This document shows positions 1 through 7,037 of a DNA stretch of 21,580 bases, piece after piece; the stretch's first letter is position 1, and each line of letters begins with the position of its first letter. The DNA is from a virus, in the IMG/VR virus record IMGVR_UViG_3300015261_000167, positions 1-21,580 of that record; one strand, given 5' to 3'. The position numbers and the translations under genes were made by a program. The notes beneath the pieces are model-generated. The model had not been told where the DNA came from, did no database searches, and worked only from the letters and a program-made list of their open reading frames with translations.

Positions 1-1032
1 TCACTTCGTTGGTGAGACTTTCTTGCCTTTCCGGTTGCGGATGTACTGCTCAGTCATGACTACGGTGGTATGCCCAAGTTGATCCTTGGCCTGCATGATA
101 TCGCCACTGGATTCGGCCTTGTCCGTACCGGCTTTGGCGCGCAGATCCCGCATTTGAAACTCAGGCTTTGCCACCCCAGCAGCTTCCCTCGCTATATCAA
201 ATCTCCTACGCAGCATTGCCACCGTCATCGGTGTGCCATCCTCTGCAACGATCAGCCGCGTCGAGCGGACTTTATGCCCTGACTTTCGGGACATTATTCG
301 ATCAATCAAAATCTTTAGTTCGCCGGTGACCTCGATTCGACGTTTCGCCTTTGTTTTGCCCTGAAGGACCCAGATCTGCCCATCCCTTACGTCTCTTTCG
401 TCCATCAACCGTGTGTCCGTGACTCGTTGACCAGTCAAGTAGGCGAGGTCCATTGCATCACGCAACCCAGCGTCAGCTTTGTCGTGAACTCGCTTGAACA
501 GTTCGTCCTCAACGTAGGTGTCCCGCCCAGTCTCCTTGTTGCCTTTGATTCCGGCGCAAGGGTTCGCAAGTGATGTATAGCCCTTGTCCCTGGCGTAGTT
601 CCATATCGCGCTGAGCAGGGCTTTTTCTCGATTGGCTCTTACCGGCGCTGACTTTCGCCAAGTCAGATACTGGCGAACATGAAGGGGCTCGATCGTCTCA
701 AGTGGTGCGGGCGGATCATCGAAGAACGCCATTAAGTTTTTCAGTTCGCGCTGGTTGTCGAGCTGAGTCGCTGCGCCCTTGGTGGGCACAACTTCAACCA
801 GGTACTTTTCTGCCACGTACCGAAAGGTGATCACCCTGGTGACCAGTTCGGTTGAAGTGCGATCACGCTCCAGTTTTGCGTACGCCATGATGGCCAAGCC
901 GTAGTCACTGCCCAGGGGTATTTCCTTGCGGTCCTTTCCGCCGGTGTCGTAATAGTAAAACACCCGGCCGCTGGCTTTCTTGCGCTCTCTTAGCCGGGCG
1001 ACGGAGCCCGGCTTACTTGGTCTTCTTCCCAT
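1..1032 (-). CDS. int: Phage tyrosine recombinase (integrase)
   Basis: A site-specific recombinase of 343 aa that would integrate and excise the prophage. The N-terminal ~65 aa look like an arm-binding domain. Residues ~70-155 form a SAM-like core-binding domain, and the catalytic domain follows. Visible catalytic residues are Arg203 (in TGQRVTD), a Lys near 226-228 (GKTKAK), Arg298 (RDLRAKAGTD), His321 (QLGH) and Tyr330 (TEQYIR). The box II His of the usual HxLR is Arg295 here, a substitution I associate with a branch of phage integrases, so the enzyme is probably active. The stop codon occupies the first three bases of the window, so the gene is complete. It starts one base after the stop of the DUF4224 gene; its own Shine-Dalgarno is weak, which suggests translational coupling. 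Confidence 0.95.
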   Translation of the reverse strand: MGRRPSKPGSVARLRERKKASGRVFYYYDTGGKDRKEIPLGSDYGLAIMAYAKLERDRTSTELVTRVITFRYVAEKYLVEVVPTKGAATQLDNQRELKNLMAFFDDPPAPLETIEPLHVRQYLTWRKSAPVRANREKALLSAIWNYARDKGYTSLANPCAGIKGNKETGRDTYVEDELFKRVHDKADAGLRDAMDLAYLTGQRVTDTRLMDERDVRDGQIWVLQGKTKAKRRIEVTGELKILIDRIMSRKSGHKVRSTRLIVAEDGTPMTVAMLRRRFDIAREAAGVAKPEFQMRDLRAKAGTDKAESSGDIMQAKDQLGHTTVVMTEQYIRNRKGKKVSPTK

Positions 1033-1033
1033 T

Positions 1034-1243
1034 TCAGCTTGCCTTGCGTGGTTTCCATACGAGTTTCTCTGGCTCGGATATGCCGACGGCAGTAACTGCC
1101 ATGGCTGTCACGCTCGGCCAACCGTTCATTTTGATGGTGTGCCGGATGCCGTTTCTTTTGAGGTTCAGGATCTGGCCAGCCTTTGTCCGAGCGCCGGTCA
1201 GCTCGCAAACCTCTTCATGCGATAGGAATTGAACTCCGCTCAT
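1034..1243 (-). CDS. DUF4224 family protein, candidate excisionase or directionality factor
   Basis: A 69-aa protein with the DUF4224 pattern: FLSHEEVCELTG at residues 6-17, then KAGQILNLKRNGI at 21-33, as in small winged-helix proteins encoded next to phage integrases. The role as excisionase or integration regulator is inferred from position. The start is set by CACGGAG seven bases before the ATG. A longer reading of this frame exists but would run through the neighbouring gene. The start overlaps the stop of the upstream membrane-protein gene by ATGA, and the integrase follows one base after the stop, so these three genes look like one translational unit. Confidence 0.75.
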   Translation of the reverse strand: MSGVQFLSHEEVCELTGARTKAGQILNLKRNGIRHTIKMNGWPSVTAMAVTAVGISEPEKLVWKPRKAS

Positions 1244-1467
1244 GGATCGCTCCGTGCGCCCGCAGTGGGCCGCGCTGTCTTGATGATGTGAATGATGAAA
1301 CCGAAGGTGGTCAGCAGCCAGCCGCAGGTGCCGACGAAGGCGTAGAGGATGTCGGTTGTCTCGCCGTCGACCAGAAGGCGCGGGGCGATCCAAAAGAACC
1401 AGCAACCGCTGCCTACCAGGTACAGCAAAGCGCCCAACAGGATCAGGGTGAGTTTTATTGCGAACAT
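1240..1467 (-). CDS. Small two-helix membrane protein
   Basis: A 75-aa protein with two hydrophobic segments, roughly residues 4-28 (AIKLTLILLGALLYLVG) and 43-64 (YAFVGTCGWLLTTFGFIIHII), ending in a polar tail. No family recognised. The SD is AAGGA six bases before the ATG and sits directly behind a GC-rich hairpin (1479-1493). The stop overlaps the DUF4224 start by four bases, which ties it to the int operon. A membrane gene upstream of xis/int could be a hitch-hiker rather than part of recombination. Confidence 0.7.
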   Translation of the reverse strand: MFAIKLTLILLGALLYLVGSGCWFFWIAPRLLVDGETTDILYAFVGTCGWLLTTFGFIIHIIKTARPTAGARSDP

Positions 1468-1478
1468 TGAGTGTCCTT

Positions 1479-1493
1479 GCCGCGCTGGGCGGC
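1479..1493 (-). promoter_or_regulatory. Pre-SD leader hairpin of the int operon
   Basis: On the minus strand GCCGC-ccagc-GCGGC forms a 5-bp stem with a 5-nt loop and is followed without a gap by the SD AAGGA (1474-1478). The same stem with a different loop precedes the gene starting at 2752. Confidence 0.5.
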
Positions 1494-1510
1494 ATATAGG
1501 GGATTGGAGT
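1491..1510. repeat. Leader-type repeat copy (TAGGGGATTGG element)
   Basis: GGCATATAGGGGATTGGAGT recurs at 1849-1869 as a near copy (GGCATGTAGGGGGATTGGGGT). Read on the minus strand it contains ATCCCCTATATGCC, like the SD-to-start stretch ATCCCCTATGCC in front of the gene starting at 6923. It may be a relic of a minus-strand leader. Confidence 0.5.
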
Positions 1511-1514
1511 GATA

Positions 1515-1547
1515 GCTTTCTGCCTAGATGTCAAATAGGCCGAAAGC
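1515..1547. promoter_or_regulatory. Strong inverted repeat in the intergenic region, possibly an operator for int operon transcription
   Basis: GCTTTC-t-GCCTA, a 9-nt loop, then TAGGC-c-GAAAGC: 11 paired bases with one internal mismatch. No T-run follows on either strand, so it does not look like an intrinsic terminator. On the minus strand the loop holds a perfect TTGACA (plus-strand 1529-1534), the -35 consensus, but no good -10 lies 16-18 bases beyond it. It lies between the int operon (starting at 1467) and the + gene at 1585, so an operator role for one of them is plausible but unproven. Confidence 0.4.
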
Positions 1548-1584
1548 CGTGTACAAGAAGGTTCAATTAAGTTCGTGATGAGGC

Positions 1585-1833
1585 ATGGACGTGTCACACA
1601 ACTTCGATGCTCCGATAGCGCACGCTTACCGGGGCCACGTGATGTTTCTCAAGTTCGACTGGCGCCGCCCGAACGATGAGAGCCCTGTTGCCGCAAATAT
1701 CATTGAACCAGCAGCCATTAATGGCTTGGGTGAGGTTGCAGCGAAGTTGGAAGGCCCTTGGCCTGACTATCCAGCAGCGCTTGATGACGCGATGGCGGCG
1801 GCCGAACGATGGATCGATAGTCAGTTGCCGTGA
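1585..1833 (+). CDS. Small hypothetical protein
   Basis: An 82-aa protein with no family recognised. The C-terminal part (PDYPAALDDAMAAAERWIDSQLP) reads as a plausible amphipathic helix. The start is uncertain: the ATG at 1585 has only GATGAGG close upstream, and an internal ATG at 1642 is possible. It sits in a + strand cassette with the next gene, opposite to the surrounding early operon. Codon use is ordinary GC-rich, which argues for a real gene despite the weak SD. Confidence 0.45.
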   Translation: MDVSHNFDAPIAHAYRGHVMFLKFDWRRPNDESPVAANIIEPAAINGLGEVAAKLEGPWPDYPAALDDAMAAAERWIDSQLP

Positions 1834-1848
1834 CTCTGCTCACCGGCA

Positions 1849-1869
1849 GGCATGTAGGGGGATTGGGGT
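1849..1869. repeat. Second copy of the TAGGGG leader-type repeat
   Basis: A near copy of 1491-1510. On the minus strand it reads CCCCAATCCCCCTACATGCC, resembling minus-strand gene leaders, but no minus-strand gene follows it. It lies between two + genes, as expected if it is a remnant of a displaced minus-strand gene. Confidence 0.4.
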
Positions 1870-1907
1870 TAGGGTTATTCTTGCGTTTCAACTAAAGGAG
1901 GCATCGC

Positions 1908-2096
1908 ATGGAAAGAAGCTTTTTTAGCGTGAAAAGAGCAATGGTGATCTTTGCGTTTATTTTGTGTGCAGGGATGCTGAGGGACGCCGGCCTAATAGGT
2001 TTTTGGGTAATGTTTTTGTTGGCGCTTTCGCCGAGTGCGATATTTTTCCTTTGGGATAAATATCGCGTTAGCAAGACCAATCTTGCGCAGCCTTGA
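1908..2096 (+). CDS. Small two-helix membrane protein
   Basis: A 62-aa protein with two hydrophobic stretches, ~11-31 (AMVIFAFILCAGMLRDAGLIG) and ~32-49 (FWVMFLLALSPSAIFFLW), and a short positively charged tail. The start is well supported by a strong SD, AAAGGAGG, seven bases before the ATG. No family recognised. With the gene at 1585 it forms a + strand cassette inserted against the leftward operon; expression in the lysogen is the natural guess. Confidence 0.65.
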   Translation: MERSFFSVKRAMVIFAFILCAGMLRDAGLIGFWVMFLLALSPSAIFFLWDKYRVSKTNLAQP

Positions 2097-2168
2097 TTGG
2101 CGTGACTCCCGCCATTCATGGCCTCGGCCCCTTGTGGATAAAGACGTAGGCGAACCAGAGGGTGGCGA

Positions 2169-2752
2169 TCATGGCGCCACCCGTGCAGCCGCGACTTCAT
2201 CAAGGAGCGATTGCGGCAGAGATGCGGCGAACTTGCCCTCAGTCCACGAAAGGGGCTCGGACTGGCGAATCATCTTGTTTAGCAGTTCGAATGCTGCGAC
2301 GAGCTGCTGGTCACGAATCTCGCCATCCTCCGGTAGATCGTCGCAGAAGACGTCCGAAGGATCGATCTCGCGGGGCATTTTTGGCTCGCAGATGCAAAGC
2401 TGCAGGTCTGCCAGGTCGATATCGCTGTCGATGAGGAAGTCACGTAGGCTGTCTTCGTCAAAGAAATACTGGTCGCTGTCGAATATTACCAACGGCTCGC
2501 CGGACCACTCCTTGACGGGCATCGCTGCGAACTTCGCTTGGCGGCTTTCCTGGTGACACTGCTGGCAGTAGCTCCGAATCTCGTGGATCGGATGATCCGG
2601 ATTTTTCTCGCATTGGCGATGGGTGGCGCAACACCAGCGCGCCATATGCTCATCTTGCCCCAGAAGCGGCCATCAGCGCCTACCCAGCCTGTGACGGTTT
2701 GGATGCTGGCAGCTTGTGGGGATTCGTACATCACGACTTTTTCTTCAGGCAT
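2169..2752 (-). pseudogene. Phage hypothetical protein interrupted by a one-base frameshift
   Basis: Two frames join into one coherent protein of about 194 aa. The first (from 2752, MPEEKVVMYESPQAAS...) runs to ...ADGRFWG. The second continues QDEHMARW...HEIRSYCQQCH... to 2169. The break is at the run of four C (plus strand 2658-2661); a fifth would restore the frame. The start at 2752 is well supported by AAGGA seven bases upstream behind the hairpin 2765-2778. The second part alone could only start at 2645 with a poor SD. The intact protein carries a Cys/His-rich stretch (C..CH at residues ~57-62 of the joined product) and a very acidic C-terminal half. No function known. It could be a true mutation or a homopolymer sequencing error. 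Confidence 0.7.
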
Positions 2753-2764
2753 GACTTCGTCCTT

Positions 2765-2778
2765 GCCGCTATAGCGGC
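2765..2778 (-). promoter_or_regulatory. Pre-SD leader hairpin
   Basis: On the minus strand GCCGC-tata-GCGGC is followed immediately by the SD AAGGA (2760-2764) of the gene starting at 2752. The stem is identical to that at 1479-1493 with a different loop. Confidence 0.5.
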
Positions 2779-2859
2779 TGACTTTGAAGGGGGAGGGGGA
2801 AATTTGCGCTGGTCGACCTTCTGCCTGAGAATCGCGCATCTACTGCGAGAGCTATCAGG

Positions 2860-3309
2860 ATGAAAGTTAGAACCAGCTGGTTGGAGCGGATAATCGTTGG
2901 AATATGTATTGCGATCGCGATCTGTGGCGCGTTAGCCGGTTATTTCTATGATCCGCCATGGCTGAATAGGGCCGGCTCGGTGATCATTGTTATCGGTGTG
3001 ATCGCGGCGTCTGTCAGACTTCAGGAAGTGCTGACCTCTCAAATAAGTCGCTTCCGAGAAATGAGCGATGAAAAGCAATTGCAAGAGCTTTATGAGGTGC
3101 ATGAGCGTTTTTTTGGTCGCCCTCTCGACGCCGCGTACAAGAAAGGGCTGGAGTCGCTGGTAAATAAAGGGCTCGAGACAATGTTCGCCAATTACATTGA
3201 GCGACGGGTCAAGCGGCTTAAGTCCGTGGAGTTGAGTATCCTCATTGCTGGCACCCTGATAAACGGTTTCGGAGATCTAGTAGTACTAGGCATGCAAAAG
3301 CTGTCGTAG
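2860..3309 (+). CDS. Membrane protein, moron candidate
   Basis: A 149-aa protein with hydrophobic segments at ~11-28 (IIVGICIAIAICGALAGY), ~38-52 (AGSVIIVIGVIAASV) and ~125-143 (ELSILIAGTLINGFGDLVVL). Between the second and third is a charged helical region (residues ~55-120) that may form a coiled coil. No family recognised. The start at 2860 has a modest SD (GAGAG about eight bases upstream). It is a single + strand gene wedged between minus-strand genes, a layout typical of prophage accessory genes acting at the host envelope. Confidence 0.65.
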   Translation: MKVRTSWLERIIVGICIAIAICGALAGYFYDPPWLNRAGSVIIVIGVIAASVRLQEVLTSQISRFREMSDEKQLQELYEVHERFFGRPLDAAYKKGLESLVNKGLETMFANYIERRVKRLKSVELSILIAGTLINGFGDLVVLGMQKLS

Positions 3310-3356
3310 GCCTGATGCGGCTCTTGAGGTGACGCGCTGCGACGTTTTCAAGCTGC

Positions 3357-3671
3357 TTACTGTGTTGCCTCCATCGATACCAGATCATGGGCATTCACAA
3401 TCCGCATGCCGAGCGCCTTGCCGATATGAACTTCAAGGCTGGCGCCGCGGGAATCCTGCCAACCGGGCAGTGTGGCAACGGTGTCGCAGTCCATCAGGGC
3501 AGCAATGTCGCGGCGCATGCAGTCGCTGCAGGTGCCGCCGTCTGGGTTGATCTCGGCGGGGTTGGTGACCGTGTGGCCGACGGCGCGCAGGCTGGCGGTC
3601 ATACTGTGGAAGGCGGCGAAGTTGAGGCCGGGCAGGCCGGTCATGGGGCCGCTGAGGTAGATGCGCTTCAT
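3357..3671 (-). CDS. DUF4406 domain protein (deoxyribosyltransferase-like fold)
   Basis: A 104-aa protein. The N-terminus MKRIYLSGPMTGLPGLNFAAF, then LRAVGHTVTNPAEI and a DIAALMDCDTVATLPGW stretch, match the DUF4406 family, which resembles nucleoside 2-deoxyribosyltransferases. In phages such proteins may act on nucleotides, but no reaction is established. DGGTCSDCMRRD at ~44-55 has a CxxC. Length is close to the usual single-domain size. The start overlaps the stop of the upstream gene by ATGA, so the two are translationally coupled. Confidence 0.8.
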   Translation of the reverse strand: MKRIYLSGPMTGLPGLNFAAFHSMTASLRAVGHTVTNPAEINPDGGTCSDCMRRDIAALMDCDTVATLPGWQDSRGASLEVHIGKALGMRIVNAHDLVSMEATQ

Positions 3672-4246
3672 GCCGCCACCTGCTGCTGTTCCTGGCCCAG
3701 CGCCTGCTGGACCGCGTGAATGATCCGCTCGAGGTAGGCGTAATCGGGGTTTGGCTCGGTGGCGTCATTGGTTAGGTGCCACCATTCATCACCGAACAGT
3801 TTCGTCATCAACTCGCTGTGTGCACCGTGGAGATATTCAATCGTTGGCGAGTCGCGCAGATCTTCTGCCTCATCGAACCGCTCGCGGGCCTCGTTGGCGC
3901 CGTAACAAAACTGGCGGCGCTCTTTCAGTACGAGGCGCTGCGCCTCCCTTGCAAGCGCTTCACCACTGAACTGCCTTGGCCTCATCGCCTGATCGAAGTA
4001 GCCGATGATGTAGGCGGTGTTCAGCTTGCAGAAGAACTGCCCGATGCTCAGACCATCCCACATGCCGCCCCAGTAGGCGGTCCAGCTCTTGCCCCAGCAA
4101 CTGACCGTGATGTTGCCCTTGCATGGGGCTAGGTCCTCGAGGAATACGGTGATTGGGTCGAGGTTCGGCGCGCCTGTGATAACCAGCTTCGTGACTGTCG
4201 AGCGTTCAACTTGCAGCGGCGCTGCCAGTTTGTTTTCTGTAGGCAT
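3668..4246 (-). CDS. Conserved phage hypothetical protein
   Basis: A 192-aa protein. The central block NITVSCWGKSWTAYWGGM (residues ~45-62), followed by a sentence like SIGQFF, resembles hypothetical proteins in the early regions of lambdoid phages; function unknown. The C-terminal half is charged and helical (ARERFDEAEDLRDS) with an aromatic motif (DEWWHL). The SD GAGGA lies upstream of the ATG behind a weak CGC/GCG hairpin. Its stop overlaps the DUF4406 start by four bases. Confidence 0.7.
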   Translation of the reverse strand: MPTENKLAAPLQVERSTVTKLVITGAPNLDPITVFLEDLAPCKGNITVSCWGKSWTAYWGGMWDGLSIGQFFCKLNTAYIIGYFDQAMRPRQFSGEALAREAQRLVLKERRQFCYGANEARERFDEAEDLRDSPTIEYLHGAHSELMTKLFGDEWWHLTNDATEPNPDYAYLERIIHAVQQALGQEQQQVAA

Positions 4247-4305
4247 GGGGAGTCCTCGCGTCTATATGCGGTAAACTGGTAAAAAAATTTCGAGGTGAAT
4301 GTGTA

Positions 4306-4995
4306 ATGGGGCGTGTTCTGGCGATAGTGGGTATTGTTGTAACAGTGGTTTATTTGGTTTTTGTTTGGTGGTTGGTAGGGGAGAGGATTCAATCCCTGCA
4401 AACCATGGGGCTAAATGAAGTAGGGGATTTTTTAGCAGGTGTGTTTGGACCTTTAGCTATTCTCTGGCTCGTATTGGGGTTTTTCCAACAGGGCGTAGAA
4501 CTTCGGCAAGGGACAGAGGCGCTGAAGATGCAAGCAGAAGAATTAAGGGCGTCAGTACAGCAGCAGTCAGCTATGGTTAATGTTTCGAAGGAACAGCTGC
4601 GCACTGCGATAGATGCAGCAAATTATGAGAAACAGCTTAACGAAAGAAACTGTGAGCCACATACTGGTTTTAAATTTAAGTATATGGCCACTAAAGGTCC
4701 TGAGAATTTCGCTACTTTTGTACTGATCAACACCGGACCCAGATGTAGCGCGTTGAGTGTCATATTTTCCGTCTCTGATTCTGAGCAAATAATTTTAATA
4801 TATAAGGATGTTTTTGCGAGCGACGAAATTGAAATTGAAGTGCCTGAAAGGCTACTAAGTGTTTCTGAACCAAGAAAGGCTACTCTTAGTTATACAAAAA
4901 ATAACGGAACAGTAAGTCATGAGTTTTATGGTCTAAGGAAAGTCCTGCCTAGATTTGGTCATCCTTTTGCGGAAGCGGTAAGGCTCTCTAGATAA
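4306..4995 (+). CDS. Two-helix membrane protein with coiled coil, paralogue of the product at 9725-10378
   Basis: A 229-aa protein. Two membrane segments, ~4-24 and ~41-60, are followed by a polar heptad-like stretch (~64-110) and a beta-rich C-terminal domain. Residues 36-91 match residues 36-91 of the 9725-10378 product at 41 of 56 positions without gaps (shared block LNE-GDFLAGVFGP), while the C-terminal domains differ. The start has GAGGTG eight bases upstream. The gene is visibly AT-richer than its neighbours, suggesting separate acquisition. Its stop is followed with no spacer by the stop of the convergent methyltransferase gene. Function unknown; an envelope-sensing or exclusion role is speculation. 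Confidence 0.75.
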   Translation: MGRVLAIVGIVVTVVYLVFVWWLVGERIQSLQTMGLNEVGDFLAGVFGPLAILWLVLGFFQQGVELRQGTEALKMQAEELRASVQQQSAMVNVSKEQLRTAIDAANYEKQLNERNCEPHTGFKFKYMATKGPENFATFVLINTGPRCSALSVIFSVSDSEQIILIYKDVFASDEIEIEVPERLLSVSEPRKATLSYTKNNGTVSHEFYGLRKVLPRFGHPFAEAVRLSR

Positions 4996-5919
4996 TCAGC
5001 AAGCTTTCATTAGCGCCTCAATTATTCGACGACCAGCCAATGGCGGAACCGCGTTGCCGGTCATGTGCATGGTCAGCCTGTGGTTGTCCGGGCGCTGCGT
5101 GTCTTTCGGGAAGGACTGCGCGGCCATGGCCTCGTCGGCGCTGATCATGCGCATCCGGTCACCGTCGACCACCGCCCACCGGTCCAGAGTGGTGATGGTG
5201 CCGATCGGGCGGTCCAAGCTGCGCCCGGTGAGCCCTGATCCCGAACCGTAATAAGGCATTACGAATCGATCGCCAAACCGTTCCCGGCCATTCTTCACCC
5301 GGGTCAGCGTGGATTCGGCGCGACCGTGTTTAATGATCGGCGACCACTTGCCGGCGTTGAAGTCGATAATTTCGCTGGCGGGCACGTGCTGGTGCTGCTG
5401 TAGCTGCAGGTGTAGCGGTGCCTTGCTGCGTGAGCAGACCATGAACAGCCGCACGCGGTGCTGAGGTACGCCGAGATCGGCGCAGTCCACGATATGCGGT
5501 GCCAGCGAATAGCCCAGGCGCCGCATCGCATCGGCCCAGGCAGGATACAGAATCCAGTCCATGAACTCTGGCACGTTCTCGATCACGGCAAAGTCAGGAC
5601 GATTTACCTCGGCGTTCGCCACCGGCGCCCATGCTGTCGATCTAGAATTATCGTGCTGCGGGTTGCCTGCGGACTTGCCGCGAGCCTTGGCGTGGCCCTG
5701 GCAACACGGAGAGGCCAGCATCACGTGGTGCTTCGGCACCTGCGACCAATCAGCCTGGTGCAGGTCCTGGCAGACGTGCTGCGTGTCCGGGTTGTTTCTG
5801 TTATGCCACTCCACGGCTGCGGGCCAGTGGTTGGCGGCCCAAAGGACGTTTAGGCCAGCGTCTTTGCCGCCGCGGGTCCACCCGCCGAAGCCGGAGAACA
5901 AATCAATTGCTGTATGCAT
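4996..5919 (-). CDS. DNA (cytosine-5-)-methyltransferase
   Basis: An SAM-dependent C5-cytosine methyltransferase of 307 aa. Motif I is DLFSGFGG at residues 6-13, motif IV SPCCQGH with catalytic Cys73, motif VI ENV at 114-116, motif VIII QHRVR at 153-157, and motif X GNAVPP near the C-terminus. The target-recognition region between VIII and X is short, and the protein is at the small end of the family. No restriction endonuclease is adjacent, so it is probably an orphan phage enzyme protecting phage DNA from host restriction or altering expression. The SD is AAGGA six bases before the ATG, behind hairpin 5931-5940. The leader is nearly identical to that of the upstream PAPS-reductase-family gene. 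Confidence 0.93.
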   Translation of the reverse strand: MHTAIDLFSGFGGWTRGGKDAGLNVLWAANHWPAAVEWHNRNNPDTQHVCQDLHQADWSQVPKHHVMLASPCCQGHAKARGKSAGNPQHDNSRSTAWAPVANAEVNRPDFAVIENVPEFMDWILYPAWADAMRRLGYSLAPHIVDCADLGVPQHRVRLFMVCSRSKAPLHLQLQQHQHVPASEIIDFNAGKWSPIIKHGRAESTLTRVKNGRERFGDRFVMPYYGSGSGLTGRSLDRPIGTITTLDRWAVVDGDRMRMISADEAMAAQSFPKDTQRPDNHRLTMHMTGNAVPPLAGRRIIEALMKAC

Positions 5920-5930
5920 AGGGGATCCTT

Positions 5931-5940
5931 GCCGGGCGGC
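5931..5940 (-). promoter_or_regulatory. Pre-SD leader hairpin of the methyltransferase gene
   Basis: The self-complementary GCCG-cc-CGGC (or GCC-gccc-GGC) on the minus strand abuts the SD AAGGA (5926-5930). The block 5917-5945 is nearly the same as 6921-6950 in front of the next gene. Confidence 0.45.
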
Positions 5941-5972
5941 GTGATCTGTAAATTGGGGGAGGGTGAGGCGAG

Positions 5973-6923
5973 TTATTCGCAGAGCCCATAGGCTGAAGAG
6001 CAGCTGTTCTGGCTGTCGGTGCGGGCGATCAGGTCGACCATGTCGAACTGTCGGCCACCTCGCGCGGTGTTGCTCCAGTCGACTATCCTGTCGATTCCGT
6101 GCGTGACGGCGCTCACCTTGTCATCTGATCGGACGGTGGGGTCGGTGACGGTGGCGAAGAACGTCGCCGCTCCGCGCTTGCTGGCTATGCTCACCAGTCG
6201 CTCCCATTCACGCACCCGGTCAACTTCCTCTGGCCACCTGGCCGCGATCTGCCGGAGTTCGTCTTTCGCGCACATGATGCATGGCATGCAGCCAACGCGA
6301 TTACAGCCTTGCAAGTACAGCGGGTTCGGCTTGATGCCGGCCGCCCGGTGAGCCTCGAAGACCGACTCAATTGTCCACTTCAAGATGGGCCGGTAGTTGA
6401 ACAGGCCGCCTCCAACCTCATCGCACTCTGGTAGATACCTGCGGGCCGGCGATTCATCAGCCCGAACGCCTTGCCAGGACAGCAGCATGTTTTCGCCGTC
6501 CATGAGTGGCAGGTAGACCTGCTCAATGATTGGGTTGCGCTTGAGCTCGTCGGTGCAGAAGCGCGCCTTGGTGCTTGGGAACCGGCCTTTCCAGAGGCAC
6601 AGATCCAGGAATGGGTTTCCAGTTGGGTGCAGGACTTCAAGAGCACCCAGCACCACGGATTCAGCAACACCCTTTTCGCGCCATTTCGTTTCGATGAATT
6701 TGCGCTTGCCGGCGATCTGCCTGGAGAAGTCTGCCTTCACCCAACGGATGGGAACGCCGGTGGCTTCGGCCAAGTAATGGATGTAGTCGTACGTCTCTGG
6801 ATGCTCATGCCCGGTGTCAGCCACTACAGCGCTGAGGTTCGGCACGTCTAGCTCGCGGGCGACCAGCAGCGTAGCGGTGCTGTCTTTACCGCCGCTCATG
6901 CTGACGATGTTGTGAGTAGGCAT
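5973..6923 (-). CDS. Phosphoadenosine phosphosulfate reductase family protein (PP-loop ATPase, DndC-like)
   Basis: A 316-aa PP-loop protein. The ATP-binding motif SGGKDST is at residues 10-16, RFCTDELK at 122-129, GVRADESPARR at 152-162, and a Cys cluster (C207, C212, C215, C218) could bind an iron-sulfur cluster. Free-living PAPS reductases act in sulfate assimilation and DndC in DNA phosphorothioation. Phage members lack an established substrate; a nucleic-acid modification role is inferred from the methyltransferase next door. The start at 6923 is set by GAGGA six bases upstream; an in-frame start at 7025 would add 34 residues unlike the family and run into the divergent gene. No sulfur-transfer partner (DndA, D or E) is visible. 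Confidence 0.85.
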   Translation of the reverse strand: MPTHNIVSMSGGKDSTATLLVARELDVPNLSAVVADTGHEHPETYDYIHYLAEATGVPIRWVKADFSRQIAGKRKFIETKWREKGVAESVVLGALEVLHPTGNPFLDLCLWKGRFPSTKARFCTDELKRNPIIEQVYLPLMDGENMLLSWQGVRADESPARRYLPECDEVGGGLFNYRPILKWTIESVFEAHRAAGIKPNPLYLQGCNRVGCMPCIMCAKDELRQIAARWPEEVDRVREWERLVSIASKRGAATFFATVTDPTVRSDDKVSAVTHGIDRIVDWSNTARGGRQFDMVDLIARTDSQNSCSSAYGLCE

Positions 6924-6934
6924 AGGGGATCCTC

Positions 6935-6944
6935 GCCGGCTGGC
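6935..6944 (-). promoter_or_regulatory. Pre-SD leader hairpin of the PAPS-reductase-family gene
   Basis: GCC-agcc-GGC on the minus strand directly precedes the SD GAGGA (6930-6934). It is homologous to the leader at 5917-5945. Confidence 0.4.
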
Positions 6945-7037
6945 GTGATTGAGATTTGTGAGTTTTTTAGAAATGTTTTCCCGGCCCGCGTCCGGTAAGC
7001 TCGTTAGCCAATCCCGGTGGGGCAACGAGGCACGGAT

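Noticed and set aside
1034-1597. A 187-residue minus-strand frame that contains the DUF4224 gene
   Set aside because: Its N-terminal two thirds overlap the small membrane gene in another frame and look like random arginine/proline/histidine-rich translation; the ATG at 1243 with a good SD fits the family.
2035-2556. A 173-residue + strand frame
   Set aside because: Serine/arginine-rich shadow, mostly opposite the frameshifted hypothetical gene; no SD.
3387-3719. A 110-residue + strand frame
   Set aside because: Alanine/glycine/valine-rich shadow of the DUF4406 gene on the other strand.
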